A DNA stretch of 64,000 nt from the NCBI GenBank assembly GCA_029215795.1, contig JARDYH010000001.1, forward strand, positions 199,771,654-199,835,653. Direction: 5' to 3'. A model generated the notes under the pieces. It was not told the origin of the DNA. It did no database searches and was given only the letters and a program-made list of their open reading frames with translations. The stretch comes from Anniella stebbinsi (lineage: Eukaryota > Chordata > Lepidosauria > Squamata > Anniellidae). The first letter of the stretch is position 1; each line of letters opens with the position of its first letter. Positions 36,351 to 48,676 of the stretch are shown here, one piece after another. Position numbers and translations under genes: made by a program.

Positions 36351-37064
36351 TAATAAAGAATTAAGCAAATTTGAAAAGATGATTAGTTAAAGGTACAAAA
36401 CTAAAAAAAATGATCTCAGATATTAAGTGCAGCAGATGAAGATAATGGAATTAAGTTGAAAGAAGAAAAGATGTTAGGCACGGACATTTCTGTGGATCAG
36501 TACAGATACATTTTTTATAATGGACCTAAACTCTCCTTATTTTTTAAAAACCTAAAAATATATTGTTGATATATGACACCACAAAACCTGGCAAAGATGT
36601 ACCCTAACATTAGTAGCATTTTGTGGGAATCAATGAAGACTTCCTTCACACATGGTGGGTTTAAAAAAAAAAAAAAAAGCTGAAATTTCTGGGGAAAAGT
36701 TATATCCCTTCTCCTGTTTCTTCAGAACCCACTGAAAAGTAAGAAGCTGATGCTCTGATAGTCTTAGTCTTACAGTGTGCAAAGGTGTTTGGGTTACTAG
36801 GAAGGAGCAAGCAGAAGAGGTGTGTGGAAAACAGGCCAGGAATGGGGAAAATGCAATAGCATATATATTTTACTATAGTTTATTATTTCTAGAGTTATTT
36901 TATATGTCATATTGTGTGTTGCTAGTAGAATAAGAAATGTCACACTTTTGCTTGTAGCATGGAAATAAGAGTGCAACTGATTACTCTGGAGGTGGTTAAG
37001 TATGGCTTATAGTCAGTATGAAATCTGACATTTTCTTGAGATTCTAGAGATCCTCAGTGTCAGA

Positions 37065-37255
37065 TCTAGTTCACATAAGCACTAACATATTATCTATTTA
37101 ACCCATGAGTTGCTGAATTCTGTGTTATCATGATGTGCAAACCCAGTTGCACTTATAAACCATAGCTTATTAAACATGAACAACCCAGAAAGAAATCCCA
37201 TGGTTTTTGAGGTTGTGAACTCTGGGTTGTTGTTATGTGTGAACCCAGAGCAATG
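37065..37255. repeat. Palindromic repeat (family B)
   Basis: Contains 'tagttcacataagcacta' at the left and 'gttgttgttatgtgtgaaccca' at the right, with 'aaccatagcttattaaac' and 'aatcccatggtttttg' between them. The outer words are partly complementary. Confidence 0.45.
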
Positions 37256-37476
37256 GGTTGTTGTTTTGCCAGGCTACAGAGGCAGCTGGCAAGAGGCATA
37301 AAAAGCTCTCAGCTGCAGTGCTGCAAAGGGAGCAAGCAGTTGAAGGAGAAGGGATACAAACAACCCAGGGACTGAAAGAACAAACTGCAGTTTCTTCAGT
37401 TATCTGCCAGGCAAAGCCTGGGTAGGGCAACAAACTTCTGGGAAATGTTTGAATGCTTTAAATATTTATTTGTGAA

Positions 37477-37612
37477 AAGGACTGTAGTTCAGTGGTAATG
37501 CAAATGCTTTGCATGAAGAATGTCCCAGGTTCAATCCCCGTTGTTTCCAGGTAGTGCTGGAAAACTCCTCTCTGAAACCGTGGAGTCACTGCTGGTCAGT
37601 GTTGACAATATG
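37477..37612 (+). repeat. tRNA-derived SINE, 3'-truncated
   Basis: Internal RNA polymerase III promoter motifs are visible: box A-like TAGTTCAGTGG at 37485-37495 and box B-like GGTTCAATCC at 37528-37537, with tRNA-like spacing. The body 'ccaggtagtgctggaaaactcctctctgaaaccgtggag' and 'gctggtcagtgttgacaata' follows. The element ends abruptly against family-B-like sequence. Confidence 0.75.
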
Positions 37613-37785
37613 TAAACCATGGGTTAAATAAATCAGCCTTACGTGTTGACCAGATTGTACTTTAACAAGATGATAGCTTCGTAATTGTAGAGAAGAACTT
37701 GAAGTATGATAGTCTTCTGTACAAGCTCAAAAACTACGTCAATAAATATGCACTGAATTTGTTGCCAAATATCCTTGCTTATATA

Positions 37786-39397
37786 CAGTGCTGTGCAAAA
37801 GTCTTAGGCCACTCTGAAAATCCATATTAAAGCCATTTATCTGAGCAGTAAGTGTTTATTTGTTTGAAAAAAACACTATGTAACATAGAAGTAAACATTA
37901 ATACAATGAAAAGTAACATACATTTCTTATGTTTTTAAAACAAGTCAGCATTTTATGTGGCCTCCCTTAGAATGCAAAACTGAAGCCATTCACATTGGTA
38001 GACTGTTGTGTAATTTTTTCAAGTAGCCCTTTGGTAGGTTCTTCCAAGCGTCTTACAGGATTTGCCAGACGTCTTCTTTTGATGTTGGCTGCTTTTTGTT
38101 CTTTTCCCTGTCCAAGTGATCCCACATAGCTTCAGTTATGTTGAGGTCAGGGCTCTGAGGTGGCCAATCTAATACTGGGTGTGTTCCATCTCTAGACTTC
38201 CGCTCTAAGTAGGGGTCATGCTGAATGATTTTTACCCACTGATCAGTCGATTTCCTGAAGGTACAGCATGATGAATCAAGATCCGTTTATATTTCTCAGC
38301 ATTCATAATTCCATCAGTTTTGACCAGGGCCAGATCTACACCTTCTGTCAAATCATTATGATCCCATCATGGTAACACTATATCCCTCTTGCACATTTAT
38401 ATTTCGTAGAACACACAAGAACCTTTGTTGTGGTATTTTGGATAATGTGGAATAAAAAGCAGGAAATAACACTATGCAAGCAGTATATGAAATGTGTAAT
38501 GTATCCTAATAGTTATTAGTGTGCTTCAGTTGCAGTAGCGTAGCTCTCCTTCAGATCTCCTACATCGTCGGCTGAAATGTACCCCCAGACCATGACAGAG
38601 CCACCACCACATTTCACAAAAGGCTGTAGACAGGCATCAAGGTACTTCTTGCCAACACTTCTTCTGACATATTGTCGTCTTTGTGAACCAGTGGTTTCAA
38701 ATTTGGACTCATTGCTCCATAAGACTTTCTGCCACAGGTTGTCACTCCATGCTTTATAGTCTGTTATGTACTGCAATCTCTTCTGCTTGTTGTCTTTTTG
38801 CAAGAATAGTTTCTTAGCTGCAACACGCCCTACAAGAACATTTCTTCTAAGAATTCTTCTCAAGTTTGAAGCATGTACTTAGGTGTCAAATGACTCTGAC
38901 AGATGTTGAGCAAGCATTTCACTGAATTTCCTTCTGTCCCTCAAGGGACTGTTCATCAGATGCGGACAGCTTTTTGGGTCTTCCACTGCATTTTCTGTCT
39001 TCAACTTGCCCAGTTTCTTCAAATTTCTTTATGAGAACTTGAACTCCATACCTTGAAAATCCTGTTCAACTAATCAATACCTCATTAAGTTGAATCAGGT
39101 ATGCTGGTGATGGAATTTAACAAATACAGTACATGGAATGAACCTGTACATGGAATGGCTGGGGTGCCTTGAGGAGAGGTTTGGGAAACAAACCTGTGTT
39201 CGTCTAACCGTCTCACAAGATATCAATAGCTTTTTGGAAAACACAAGGAACTCTTGTTACTTTTTAATTGTATTCATGTTTATCTGTATTTATTCTAATG
39301 TTATATATTGTTTTCTGAGCAAATAAACACTGAATGCCCAGATAAATAACTTTAAACATAATTTTATTGGATGGCCTAAGACTTTTGCACAGTACTG
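37786..39397 (-). mobile_element. Tc1-like DNA transposon, full length, inactive
   Basis: Inverted ends: CAGTGCTGTGCAAAAGTC at 37786 and the complement of the same sequence (one mismatch over 25 bases) ending at 39397, with weaker pairing extending about 80 bp inward (shared GTGTTTATTTG). TA dinucleotides flank both ends (37784-37785 and 39398-39399), as expected for a Tc1/mariner target-site duplication. Length is 1612 bp. A broken transposase lies inside on the minus strand. It sits in the HYCC2 5' intron. Confidence 0.92.
37940..39110 (-). pseudogene. Tc1-like transposase, broken
   Basis: Minus-strand pieces in order: an N-terminal helix-turn-helix region ending KKFEETGQVEDRK and the GRPKKLS linker (about 38965-39030), the catalytic block VLWSNESKFE with GGGSVMVWGYIS in the open frame 38863-38516, and downstream SPDLNITEAMWDHLDRE (about 38105-38155) with the final part of the triad. 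In the first block the residue normally Asp in VLWSDESKFE is Asn, itself likely to abolish activity if my alignment is right. Several stops and frameshifts separate the pieces. The family is DD34E Tc1-like. Confidence 0.85.
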
Positions 39398-40629
39398 TAC
39401 AGGGCTATCACTACTTTGATAATTCAATTCATCATTCCAAGAGAAGGATCTTGTACTTCATAACATGTTAGGAAATGTTTTCTGGGGTAAAGCAACACTT
39501 TTTGTAGCTGAATCTTAATGAGTACAAATGAATCTCAACTCCTAAATTTTTGTTACGATGCCTCCTAGCATCTCCTTCATTTTCTGGAACAGCAATTCAT
39601 ATAATAGACACAGAATTTCTTAACATAAATAATTAACATGAATATTCAAATGAGCATGGCTGGAAAATCCTTGGTGCCTGGTTCTTAAACATCTAAATGA
39701 TTGATGCTGATGCATAGGAATTTAAAATTGGGGTTTTTCCCCTTATTCTTTCATTTCCCCCAGTGTAGTTGGCTCTTGGTTATGAATGTAACATTGCAAC
39801 CATTCTTGTGACAGGGGGACTTGTCACTTTCTTCATTCTTTTTTGGTCATGTTTAGGTTTCCTTCCCTCCATGGTTGTTTGAATGCTTGATTGAGGGCTA
39901 AAAGAGGAGGGAGATATTAGGCCCAGCATTTAATAACTTTATTTGGAGACTCAACCAGACATCTTTCAAGCTGTGTAGCATACTGTGTTTTTGTTTGGCT
40001 GTATATGTAGCAACGAATCCCCCCTCCAAATTGTAGTTACGTTGTGGCAAGCTCCTCTTTACTCCAGACAGCTGTCTGACAGGTATTTGTAACTTCTGCT
40101 ACTATGCTAGAATTTCTTGTTTCAAAGTACAACTCTTAAGAGCATATTTTTCAGCTTTAAAAGTTGTTAGATAATAACAGGATGATTCTTGAAGTGCATA
40201 TAGGCTTTTATTCATTATTTATTTGTTTTTAATAAGATAAAATATTGCTTGGCTGCAGTTTGAGTTGTACTTGCACAAGTGATTTTAGCTTATGCCATTA
40301 TGCTGCTTTTGCAACATTCATGGCCTGATCTGCTATATGGGTTTTTGGGTGATATTCAAAGGCCAGGGTGGGAGGGACCATGTAGTGAGGTCAACAACTA
40401 TTGTTCCAGCTGGATCAGTTCATCTAGCTATTCAGTATTGCGTTCTCCCCATCTGGCTGTCTGAGTAGGCCCGAATGATGATTTATGCTATTTTTGATGG
40501 GATATATAAGAAGTTCCACACTGCGTGGTATCAGAAAAATCAATAGCTAAAGAGGAGAGAAAGTTGGGCAGTTCAATTCTATTTTCTAAAATAATTCCAC
40601 ATATAGAAATTGCATACTGATGGTATAAA

Positions 40630-40661
<32 letters not shown>

Positions 40662-40668
40662 AAGAGAG
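40630..40668. repeat. (GT)n(GA)n compound microsatellite
   Basis: About seven GT units pass directly into about eleven GA units with one interruption. Confidence 0.9.
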
Positions 40669-41639
40669 AATCTCAAATGGTTTGAGATGCATATTGTATA
40701 TATACTGCTTTATTCAGTCATCCTATCTAATGTTCAGATGTTGATACAAAGTTTTTGCTCTTTAGTAATTTTACAGCTAGTAATACAGCATTTGACAATA
40801 TTTTGCACACATTTTAATTCAGTTTCCAAACTTCCATACTTGACCAGAAATTATAGAAAAGCTAAGAGGAAACTTTAAAAAAAAGAACAGAAAGGAAAAC
40901 AAAAATGCAGAAACTACCATTTAAACAATACACACTTCCATATTACATGTTACTTCACAATATGTTTTTGTTACTGTAAAATCTAATTTTAAAAAAGCAT
41001 AATAAAGTACGTACAATTAGATCATGGAGCTAGCAATGTCAAAGCAAGGTTTTTTACATATTTGTTTATTCCTGTAAAATACCACTGCTGAGCCTTATAA
41101 TGCTGTATTTGGGCTTGTAGCATCACTCCTTAAAGATCTCCTTGTACTATTCTGTTGTACCACTACAAAACATTCCTCAATGTTTGAGCATCATTGTTGA
41201 CTGCTTCTGCCCTGGTGCAGCATGTCAGGTCAGTAATATGACATGCTGCCCCCCTGGGATGATGCTGGAACATCTGTGTCTCCTAAGTATATCCTGAGCT
41301 GTTAACATGGCTAGGTAAAAATCCAAGGCAATAATTTTTCATCTATAATAATAAAAAAGAATGCCTGTCTTTCACTGGCATAGCACCAAAACATAGACAC
41401 CGGAAACTTGGCATCTATACTAAGGGGAGCTTAGGAGTGTGTACCTAATTAATTAATTTTAAAATGCATTAATTAATTTTAATTCATTTAAATATGTCTG
41501 TTTGAAGTCTGCAATACCACCTCCAGTTATTTGGTGGCGGACCTCCCAAACCAGTGCATAGCTTTGCAGTCATACAGTTTGCAGCTAGGAGGGAGGAGTC
41601 CAAGGGACAGAGTTATAGAGCTGTCCCCTCCCCTCTGTT

Positions 41640-41855
41640 GTTGGGTATCCTCCCTCTGGGGAATAAAATGACCTCCTCCTTCATGGGACTATAAGGGTGC
41701 ACCATGGCAAGGGCCATGCCTAGGGGTGCCAGCGGCCATGACTTCACTCAGTCAGAGTGAGTACTCTGTGTCCAACTGTGAGAGCCACATAACTTTGCTT
41801 GAAGGCTTGGCTGTATCATACGAAGGGCTATTGCAATGCATACAAAGCTGAGACT
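41640..41855 (+). repeat. Interspersed repeat (family F), copy 2
   Basis: Collinear with 6195-6425, including 'gccatgcctaggggtgccagcggccatgactt' and 'cttgaaggcttggctgtatca'. Confidence 0.6.
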
Positions 41856-42084
41856 GTTTGCTAGTTTTAAATAAGAAAAAGATTTCTGAGAATAAGAATC
41901 AACTCCTCTGTTTTACTTTTCTTTTTGCCTTTAAGAAATTATTCCTAGGAAATGTGTATACCTTATACTTTTGTTTTGTTTGGCACATTTCTATAGCTTC
42001 CGTATAATAAGAATTATAGTATCCAGCCTGGTTCACGACAAAAACATGACAATACGATATCATCATCAACAACAACAACAACAA

Positions 42085-42330
42085 GTATCAGATACATAAA
42101 ACAATTGCACAGAACTTAAAACACATCAGCTGTTAAAAGTCAGGGAACATAAAAATGTCTTATCCTGGTGCCAGGTGAACCTCCCTGGTGAGGGTATTCC
42201 AAAGACAGGTTGCTTTCCACTGAAGAGAATCACCAGCAGTTTGAATTTTGTTCAGAAGCAGACCTTGGAGCCATGGACGTTCTTCAAGCACTGGCAAGGT
42301 GTGTCATTATTAAGAGACTCACAGTCATGA
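42085..42330 (-). repeat. LINE 3'-region-like fragment
   Basis: Plus-strand text runs from an AAC-rich microsatellite (42066-42085) into 'acataaaacaattgcacagaac' and 'cctggtgagggtattccaaagacaggttg'. This resembles minus-oriented L2-like 3' sequence such as that at 25210-25330 ('agggagggagttctatagaaag'). Confidence 0.45.
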
Positions 42331-42539
42331 GTTTCTTGTTAAGGTCACTCAGTAAAAAACGCATTCCACCATGTTAAAGAGGTAATTGGGGGGTGGTCAT
42401 TCTAACATTCATAAAATTGAAAATGTTTCACCAATCTTCCTGAAATTTACACATGCCAGAAAGAAATGTTGGTTTTACATAACCTGAAAATTTCAAGAAG
42501 ATTGGTGAAAGACTGAGGGAAGGAGAGCAGTTTCAGTTA

Positions 42540-42572
42540 CAGTCCATTTTCAGTCTCCCTGAAAATGGACTG
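42540..42572. repeat. Perfect 14-bp hairpin
   Basis: CAGTCCATTTTCAG at 42540-42553 is followed by a 5-base loop and its perfect reverse complement at 42559-42572. It is part of a longer self-complementary region (see findings). Confidence 0.85.
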
Positions 42573-42795
42573 ATACTTCCCATTGGCGAATATTTGTGCT
42601 CACAATTTTTGGAGGAATTAAACACTTACTAATTAATCCAGTGGTGGGGTCTTCTTCTCCCTTCATTATACTTGGTGGGATGCTTTTCCTTTTTAAAAAA
42701 TTCCCTTCCGTTGATTTTTAATTAATATTTTCCACCCTATAATAACAGATACACGACTGCCGTGTTATCCATAATGCAAGCATGCTCAGTAGCGT

Positions 42796-42845
42796 CCCTC
42801 TCTCCCTCTCTTCCTCCCTCCCCCTCTCCCTCCCTCCCTCCCTCC
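42796..42845. repeat. Pyrimidine-rich tract
   Basis: About 50 bases of almost pure C/T (CCCT and CCTCTC units) on the plus strand. Confidence 0.9.
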
Positions 42846-42879
42846 TGCATTAGCTAGAGAGAAAATGGGCGTTATCAGT

Positions 42880-43640
42880 GTCTACCCAGGAGTAAGTTCC
42901 ATTGGATGCAATGGGTTTTACTCCAAGATAAGTGTGTAGAGGATTGCAGCCTTTTTAAAAAATGGCTGAAGCAAAAGTATTTCCTGATCAGCACAACTGT
43001 CCATCTTACAATTACAACTTGCTTGCTTGCTTTGTGTGTGTGTGTGTTCTTTTATTGTTCATTTGATCATTGCTGCTGCTTGATTTTCACTTCAATCCTA
43101 GGCATGTCTACTGAGAAGTAAGTTCCATTTAGTGCAATGAGTTTCACTCCCATGCACTAGCTTGAAGAGGTGTGTGGATTTTGTTGTAAATTCTCTCTTT
43201 AAGCTCTGTGTATTTAGAGGCCATGGCTTTTTGTGAGAGAATGGTTTAAGCTTCCCCCTTTCTTTGTCCCGAAATCCCCCCTCCCCCTGGTTAATTAAAA
43301 AAAAACCTTAATTGTTTCCAATGGATCCCTGATTCGTTGTTGCCTGGTTAGCCCAATGTATTAAATGATGCTTACTCTCTTGTAAATCTGCTTGAAATCA
43401 CAGCCTTAATTTGCCTTTACTAGGTTGTAATTTCTAGGGCAGTTCATTGGGATTTACTTGAGAATATACACATGCAGAGGATTGTGCTATAAATAAACAT
43501 GATTCCCAGCCTGTGGTTACCCCACTCAAGTAGGTTTCATTAGTAATTTTGGATTCTATATTTACCTTGCAATCATATGTAGGTGTACTAGAAAGTAGCT
43601 CCCATTGAGTTCTATTGGATTTACTCCCAGGTAAAGCTTT
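42880..43640. repeat. Cluster of four family D palindromic repeats
   Basis: Copies at about 42880-42952, 43095-43155, 43432-43492 and 43570-43640 share 'tctac..agaagtaagttccatt..gt..aatg.gttt.actcc' type words in both orientations. Four copies in 760 bases is denser than anywhere else in the window. An A-run and a GT tract lie between them. Confidence 0.65.
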
Positions 43641-43774
43641 GTTGTCCCTTCCCACACACACACACACTGCTGTTGTACTCCTCTTGATCTATTTTATGGT
43701 ATTAAGGGAAATATGCAGTGAAAATATGGGAGAGCTGGAGAGTGGTAAGCAAGACTTCCCTTTTTTCATCAATC

Positions 43775-43861
43775 ACTCCCATCAATCACTGGCAGGATGG
43801 CTAATGGTCAGGAATGCTGTAGTCCAAAATATTTGGAGGGCACCAGGTTGGGGAGGGCTGC
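43775..43861. repeat. Palindromic MITE-like repeat (family A), half copy
   Basis: Mainly the right half is present: 'atggctaatggtcaggaatg' and 'gtagtccaaaatatttggagggcaccaggttggggagggctg'. Confidence 0.65.
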
Positions 43862-46309
43862 TTTAGGAACATAATGCAGCCTTTCTGTTCATAAAGTTAG
43901 TGTTTTATATATAACTTACTATGTTCGTAAAATTATTATATTTTAAAACTTTTAAAAGTAAACTCTGTTAGTAAATTCTTAATTATTAATAGATTAGAGC
44001 TACATTAAATGACTTTTACAGCGTCAGAAACAGGACTCAATAGAACAAAACCCAAACTGTTAGGAGTGCACAATGGTGACTCTACTCACACGTTGGGAAA
44101 CTGAGTATAAATTTCTATCAGTAAAATATGCTTTAGATTAATAATTTTAGTAAGGAATGAAAGAACTAACTATGCTGTGAATCTTACAGAGAAAATTTAA
44201 AGAACCCCCCCCCCATGGGTTCATTATTTCCAGACAGTTTAAATCTTTAGTCATTAATTAAAAGTGTTCTTATTACATAGTCTATGACAGCTGGGCTTCT
44301 ACTGGAGAAGGACAAGGTTGTACTCCCTCTGTCCTTCTCCAAGTACAGGTCATCCATCAGGGCAACCAAGGACATTTTTGTGCCAAAGCCATATGTGAAA
44401 CCAGATGGAAATAATCTAATCTAAAAGCACCTGAAGTTGTGTGGCAACCACCTGCTCAAACACCTAGCCTGGGAAGGAGATATTTGCAATTGGCTGATTG
44501 CACTTATTGACAACCCTGTAGTGTAGTTCTCACGGAATACTGCAGGTCAGGATCTAAATTCTTTCCAACAATTATGCGGTGTTATCCAGAAGTATGAGAC
44601 TCGTGTTGCAGTTTGGAGGTTGGGCTGAAGCTGACTGAGTAGTTTACAGCATCCCTGCAGTATTATCCATTCCTTTTATCCACACATTTCAGGTTGGGCT
44701 CAGAGTAGTAGATAGTAATGCTATAGTGTAGTTACAGTATAGTGTAGACCACTGTTAATACTGAGGTCAGAGGTGGAGCTAGGGCTGGTTTGGATTCCCA
44801 GTGAAAAATCTATGCTTCTTAGTTTGAAGCAAAAGATAGTCTACTTAAACTGCACCCTGAGCCCTCTTCCAAGCTTAAATCCAGCACTCTATTGCACCCA
44901 GATAGATGCCTTGTGGTCTATTGACTTACATGCTGACTAGTTATATTAAAAAAAGTTTTTTTGCACATGGAAGTAAGACCCAAGTTAGAGCAGGGACTCC
45001 TATCTATGAGGCTGATTTCTGATTTTCAGCCACAGTCTCAAGTAAAGTTCAGGTTTACACTGCATGATGATGATGATAATGATAATGATAATGATGATGG
45101 AATCTCAATGTAATAATATCAACATCCAATCTCTTAACTATAGCAATCCCTAATGTCCAGAGACCACTACAACACCTTCTAGAGACTATTGACCTACGTT
45201 TTGAAATATCAAGACACTTTTTGCAAATACTGAATGAGACAAGAATACTATTGCTCTCTCAAGAGTGTCCTAAAGAGATGAGCATTTAATGATTCTCAGA
45301 ATTACTTTACATAAGGCTAATGTCCTACAAGTAACTTGATTCTAAAAGACTGCACAAAACCTTGCATAGTTCGTGACAAAACAAGTTTTTATTTCTCTGG
45401 GTGCACTTGCAAAAAGAAGCTGGAATTTGCTTCGTTAATGTTAATGTTGAGGATGACAGACCAATATTCTCAAATTTTATTTTTAAATTTATAATGGTTA
45501 TTTTAGTATCTAATCCTTGCAAATCCACACTGGGACTGTCTTATGGATAGATTATATGAAGCCTGATTGAGGGTGCTTCCAGATGGAGGGTCCCTAGCGC
45601 TACCAGTTAGAAGGCATTTTGCAGGTAACACAGCTGTTTCTCGTTAACGGATTTTCTGCAATAAGAAAAAGATGAAAGAAGCAGTGGGAAAACACAAGGT
45701 GCTTCTGAGTGGAAAATGAAATTTCCTGAACACCCCCCCCCCCCAATAAAATTCTATGAATTGAAGCAGGGCAATAAAAGTCTAATCTGGAGGCAGCTGG
45801 AGTAAAATTGCTGTTTTGATTGTACAATGGAAAGTGTGTCAGTTGAGGGCAACAGCGTAGCTCAAGTTCCATCTCTATGGAGTTTATAAAGCATTCAGAC
45901 AAGGCTTCAAAATGAGACTAAATGAAACATCTGACCGATCCAAATTGTATCCATTCTTTTGATTGTCATTGCATAGCTGATGCTGCATTTATCACTTTAG
46001 CCAGGGGTATTGAATTTGATTTCTGTAGTAGATTTCTAGATGTGCATATGAAAGAAAGGAGTGATGTGGAGAGAGGGCATTTAAAAATATGTCCCTCCTC
46101 CTGGTGAATTGTTCTTAAAGTATGCTGCATTGGATACAAATGTCCTATTTTTACACTGCAGTATGTTCTCTATAGTCTGGGAACATGTGGGCCAGTTCAG
46201 ATGTCATGAACAAATGTGGTTGCTCCTAATAAAGGTATTTCCTGACAATAGATTTTGGAGCAATTCATATGCTAATGCTGTAAGAGTTTACTTTACGTTT
46301 TGTTCATTC

Positions 46310-46359
<50 letters not shown>

Positions 46360-46990
46360 TTGTGTTTTGTTGACAGAACTGGTGATTATTTGAAGGACTA
46401 GCAAATGTATTCCGGACTGGAAAATGGTAACATTCCTCCGCCAGCTCCATTAGAGAACTAACTTATCCAAACAGAGGTAGTGTGGAACATTATACGTGCT
46501 CTTAAAAGTTTTATGTCAATTAAGGCAAGCTAAACAATGATGTCTTAGTAACTAGCAGTTTACTCTGTTGTTATTCCCCCATTTTCTTCTGGTAAGCTTT
46601 TCCATAGTTTGCAGCAACAATAACAACAACAAAAAATCAGTGCACGCATGCATGTATATCACTTGATTCTTCCTCATATAATTTGACTTGCAGCTGAATG
46701 TGTGAACTTGACTTCATTGAAAAGCATGGCATTTGAGTTGATGTGTGATTATTTTGTCCATAGTATTTCATCTATGCACGTGCAAGTCACTTTAGATGTT
46801 AACAGTCATCAAATGAACATGCATGTGGGAACTACCTAATAACACAGGAAATGTGGGCAACTGAGCTGGTGGTAATTTCAGTTTATACAACAGAATTAAA
46901 AAGAAAAGACAGCTTGTAGGACCACAAGGGCTTGGGAAGGAATTTAGGGAAACAAAGACCTGTGGCAAATCAAGGGCTTCCTGCTATTGC
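43862..46990. other. HYCC2 long 5' intron, right-hand part
   Basis: No coding exon is seen. Features are a GAT/AAT microsatellite (45065-45099), a C-run (45733-45744), a (TA)n tract (46314-46356) and a short hairpin GGAGAAGGAC/GTCCTTCTCC at 44304-44340. The sequence at 44290-44520 has a repeat-like look but I cannot name it. Confidence 0.45.
46314..46356. repeat. (TA)n microsatellite
   Basis: About 21 uninterrupted TA units. Confidence 0.95.
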
Positions 46991-46996
46991 CTAGAA

Positions 46997-47120
46997 GAGC
47001 CTTCTCAAACTTGGTGCCCTCCAGATGTTTTGTGTGTATCAATTCCATTAGCCCCAGTCTTCATGGCCAATGGCAGGAATGGTGAGGGCATTTTGGAGGG
47101 CACCACATTAGAGAAGGCTG
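46997..47120. repeat. Palindromic MITE-like repeat (family A)
   Basis: 'agccttctcaaacttggtgccctccagatgtttt' at the left is answered by 'attttggagggcaccacattagagaaggct' at the right. Confidence 0.75.
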
Positions 47121-47389
47121 CTCTAAAACCATAACTCCACTCCCAAATAACTAAAAGAGCCCATGCAGTCTCCCAATCATGGTGAGTTGAGAACCTCACA
47201 AATATTGAGCTACGGGAGGGGAAGTCAGAGATGAGTTTCCCCCATCTCGCAAAATCTTTCTATATTTGTTCAGCCTATTTTTTAAAAGATTATATTATTT
47301 TGTTACCATGTCCATCAGTCTTGTTTATAATTATCCTTTGTAATTAATAAAAATGCTGAAGTATTTCAGGGAATCTTAGGAACAAAGGC

Positions 47390-47715
47390 CTGGTTCAGAT
47401 GTAACTAGCTGTGCTTTAGTTGAGCATCAGGGTTGTTTGATGTGATATTTGAACTGTGAACGGGAGTGTTGAGGGACAAACAACCCAGAGTTTTAACCCA
47501 GCAACACAAAAAACATTGTGTTCAAATTCTGAGTTGTTTAAGAGTGCCAGGTTTGCACATTGCAGTGCACAACCCAGGAATGGGTTGTTCCTGGACTGTT
47601 GAAATGCAAAGCGAAAGTAGGGAGAGGTGGAAGACAGCTCATTTGATCCTGCATGGCCCCATCGACCTGGGGTTTATGCAACCCATGGGTTGTCATTACA
47701 TGTGAACCCAGTTCA
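47390..47715. mobile_element. Palindromic MITE-like element (family B)
   Basis: The left end 'cctggttcagatgtaactag' and right end '...tcattacatgtgaacccagttc' are partly complementary, with inner words 'acaacccagagttttaaccc' and 'aacccatgggttgt'. The ~320-bp unit has no coding capacity. Confidence 0.5.
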
Positions 47716-48676
47716 TAAAGAATCTTAGTATTACAGTTTAGTTCAGTATCAGTATAACTGGCTTATCTTTGTCCTTCTAGACTAGCCAAAAGAAGAAAAG
47801 TTTCTTATATAAACATGGAGGCTGCTGTCATTTGAGATTTATTGGCTACTTATTTTTATGTGTATCACGCAAAGAAATATAACCTCTATTTTCAGTATTA
47901 TTTGCAACATAAGACTTTTTTTGGTGCTCCATCCTAGTAACCTCCCTTTCAGTAGAAAAAGTTTTGACATTTTCTCTCAGTTAAATGAGTGTGGAGCTCC
48001 ATACCCCAATCTTTAGTGGCACATTTCTGCTCTTTTAGAAATTGTGATCACAAGGCCTTGCTTAATACTTGCCTCTGCAAGAGATTAGAACAGCTACACA
48101 GCAACAATCTGAGAACTTTAATTTTGTTGATAACAGTAGTAGTAATATTGGGTGAGGCATAGTAGAGAAATAAACCAAATGTATGAATTTGAGGGACTGA
48201 TTTTATGACTCTTTATTTCTTGATCTCCTCTTTAACTTTCTGAATGAATGCATCCGAGATCTTCTCAACAACAAATAGAGGAAATAGATATAATGCCATT
48301 TGACTTCAAGAGGCTTTATGAAAGATTTTCCTTTGTTCCATGGCCAGATTTATCATTAAAGGATGTTTTTGTTCCATGATGCATTTTAACTTTTTCTAGT
48401 TGATTTTTCTTTGTACTATATTTGGTAAGATAACAAGCATGGGTAGCTCTTTCGCTTTTGTCTCTTCTCGCCTCCCATTGTCACGCTTAAAAGCATAATT
48501 ACATTTTAAACATTAAGAAATAAGATTACATTTAAAAATACCGCTTGGGTTGCCTGAGATAAAATTACACTACCCGACATTGGAACTGTGTCTTCTGATT
48601 ATGCCTTGTAGAAATACTATGCTTCATTACTACTTTTCCTTCTCAAAGGTGAAAGAGGAGTAGAAGTTGTACGAAA

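Noticed and set aside
37477..37550. A tRNA gene suggested by box A and box B motifs.
   Set aside because: The sequence does not fold into a full cloverleaf as I read it and continues into a SINE body shared with 26473-26671.
42880..43640. A CRISPR-like array, because similar short repeats recur.
   Set aside because: Spacing is irregular, orientations alternate and repeats are diverged; the genome is vertebrate. They are dispersed palindromic repeats.
44290..44520. A possible processed-gene fragment (plus-strand GHFCAKAICETRWK-like reading).
   Set aside because: Frames are broken, no family could be recognised and the sequence has repeat-like character; not enough to call.
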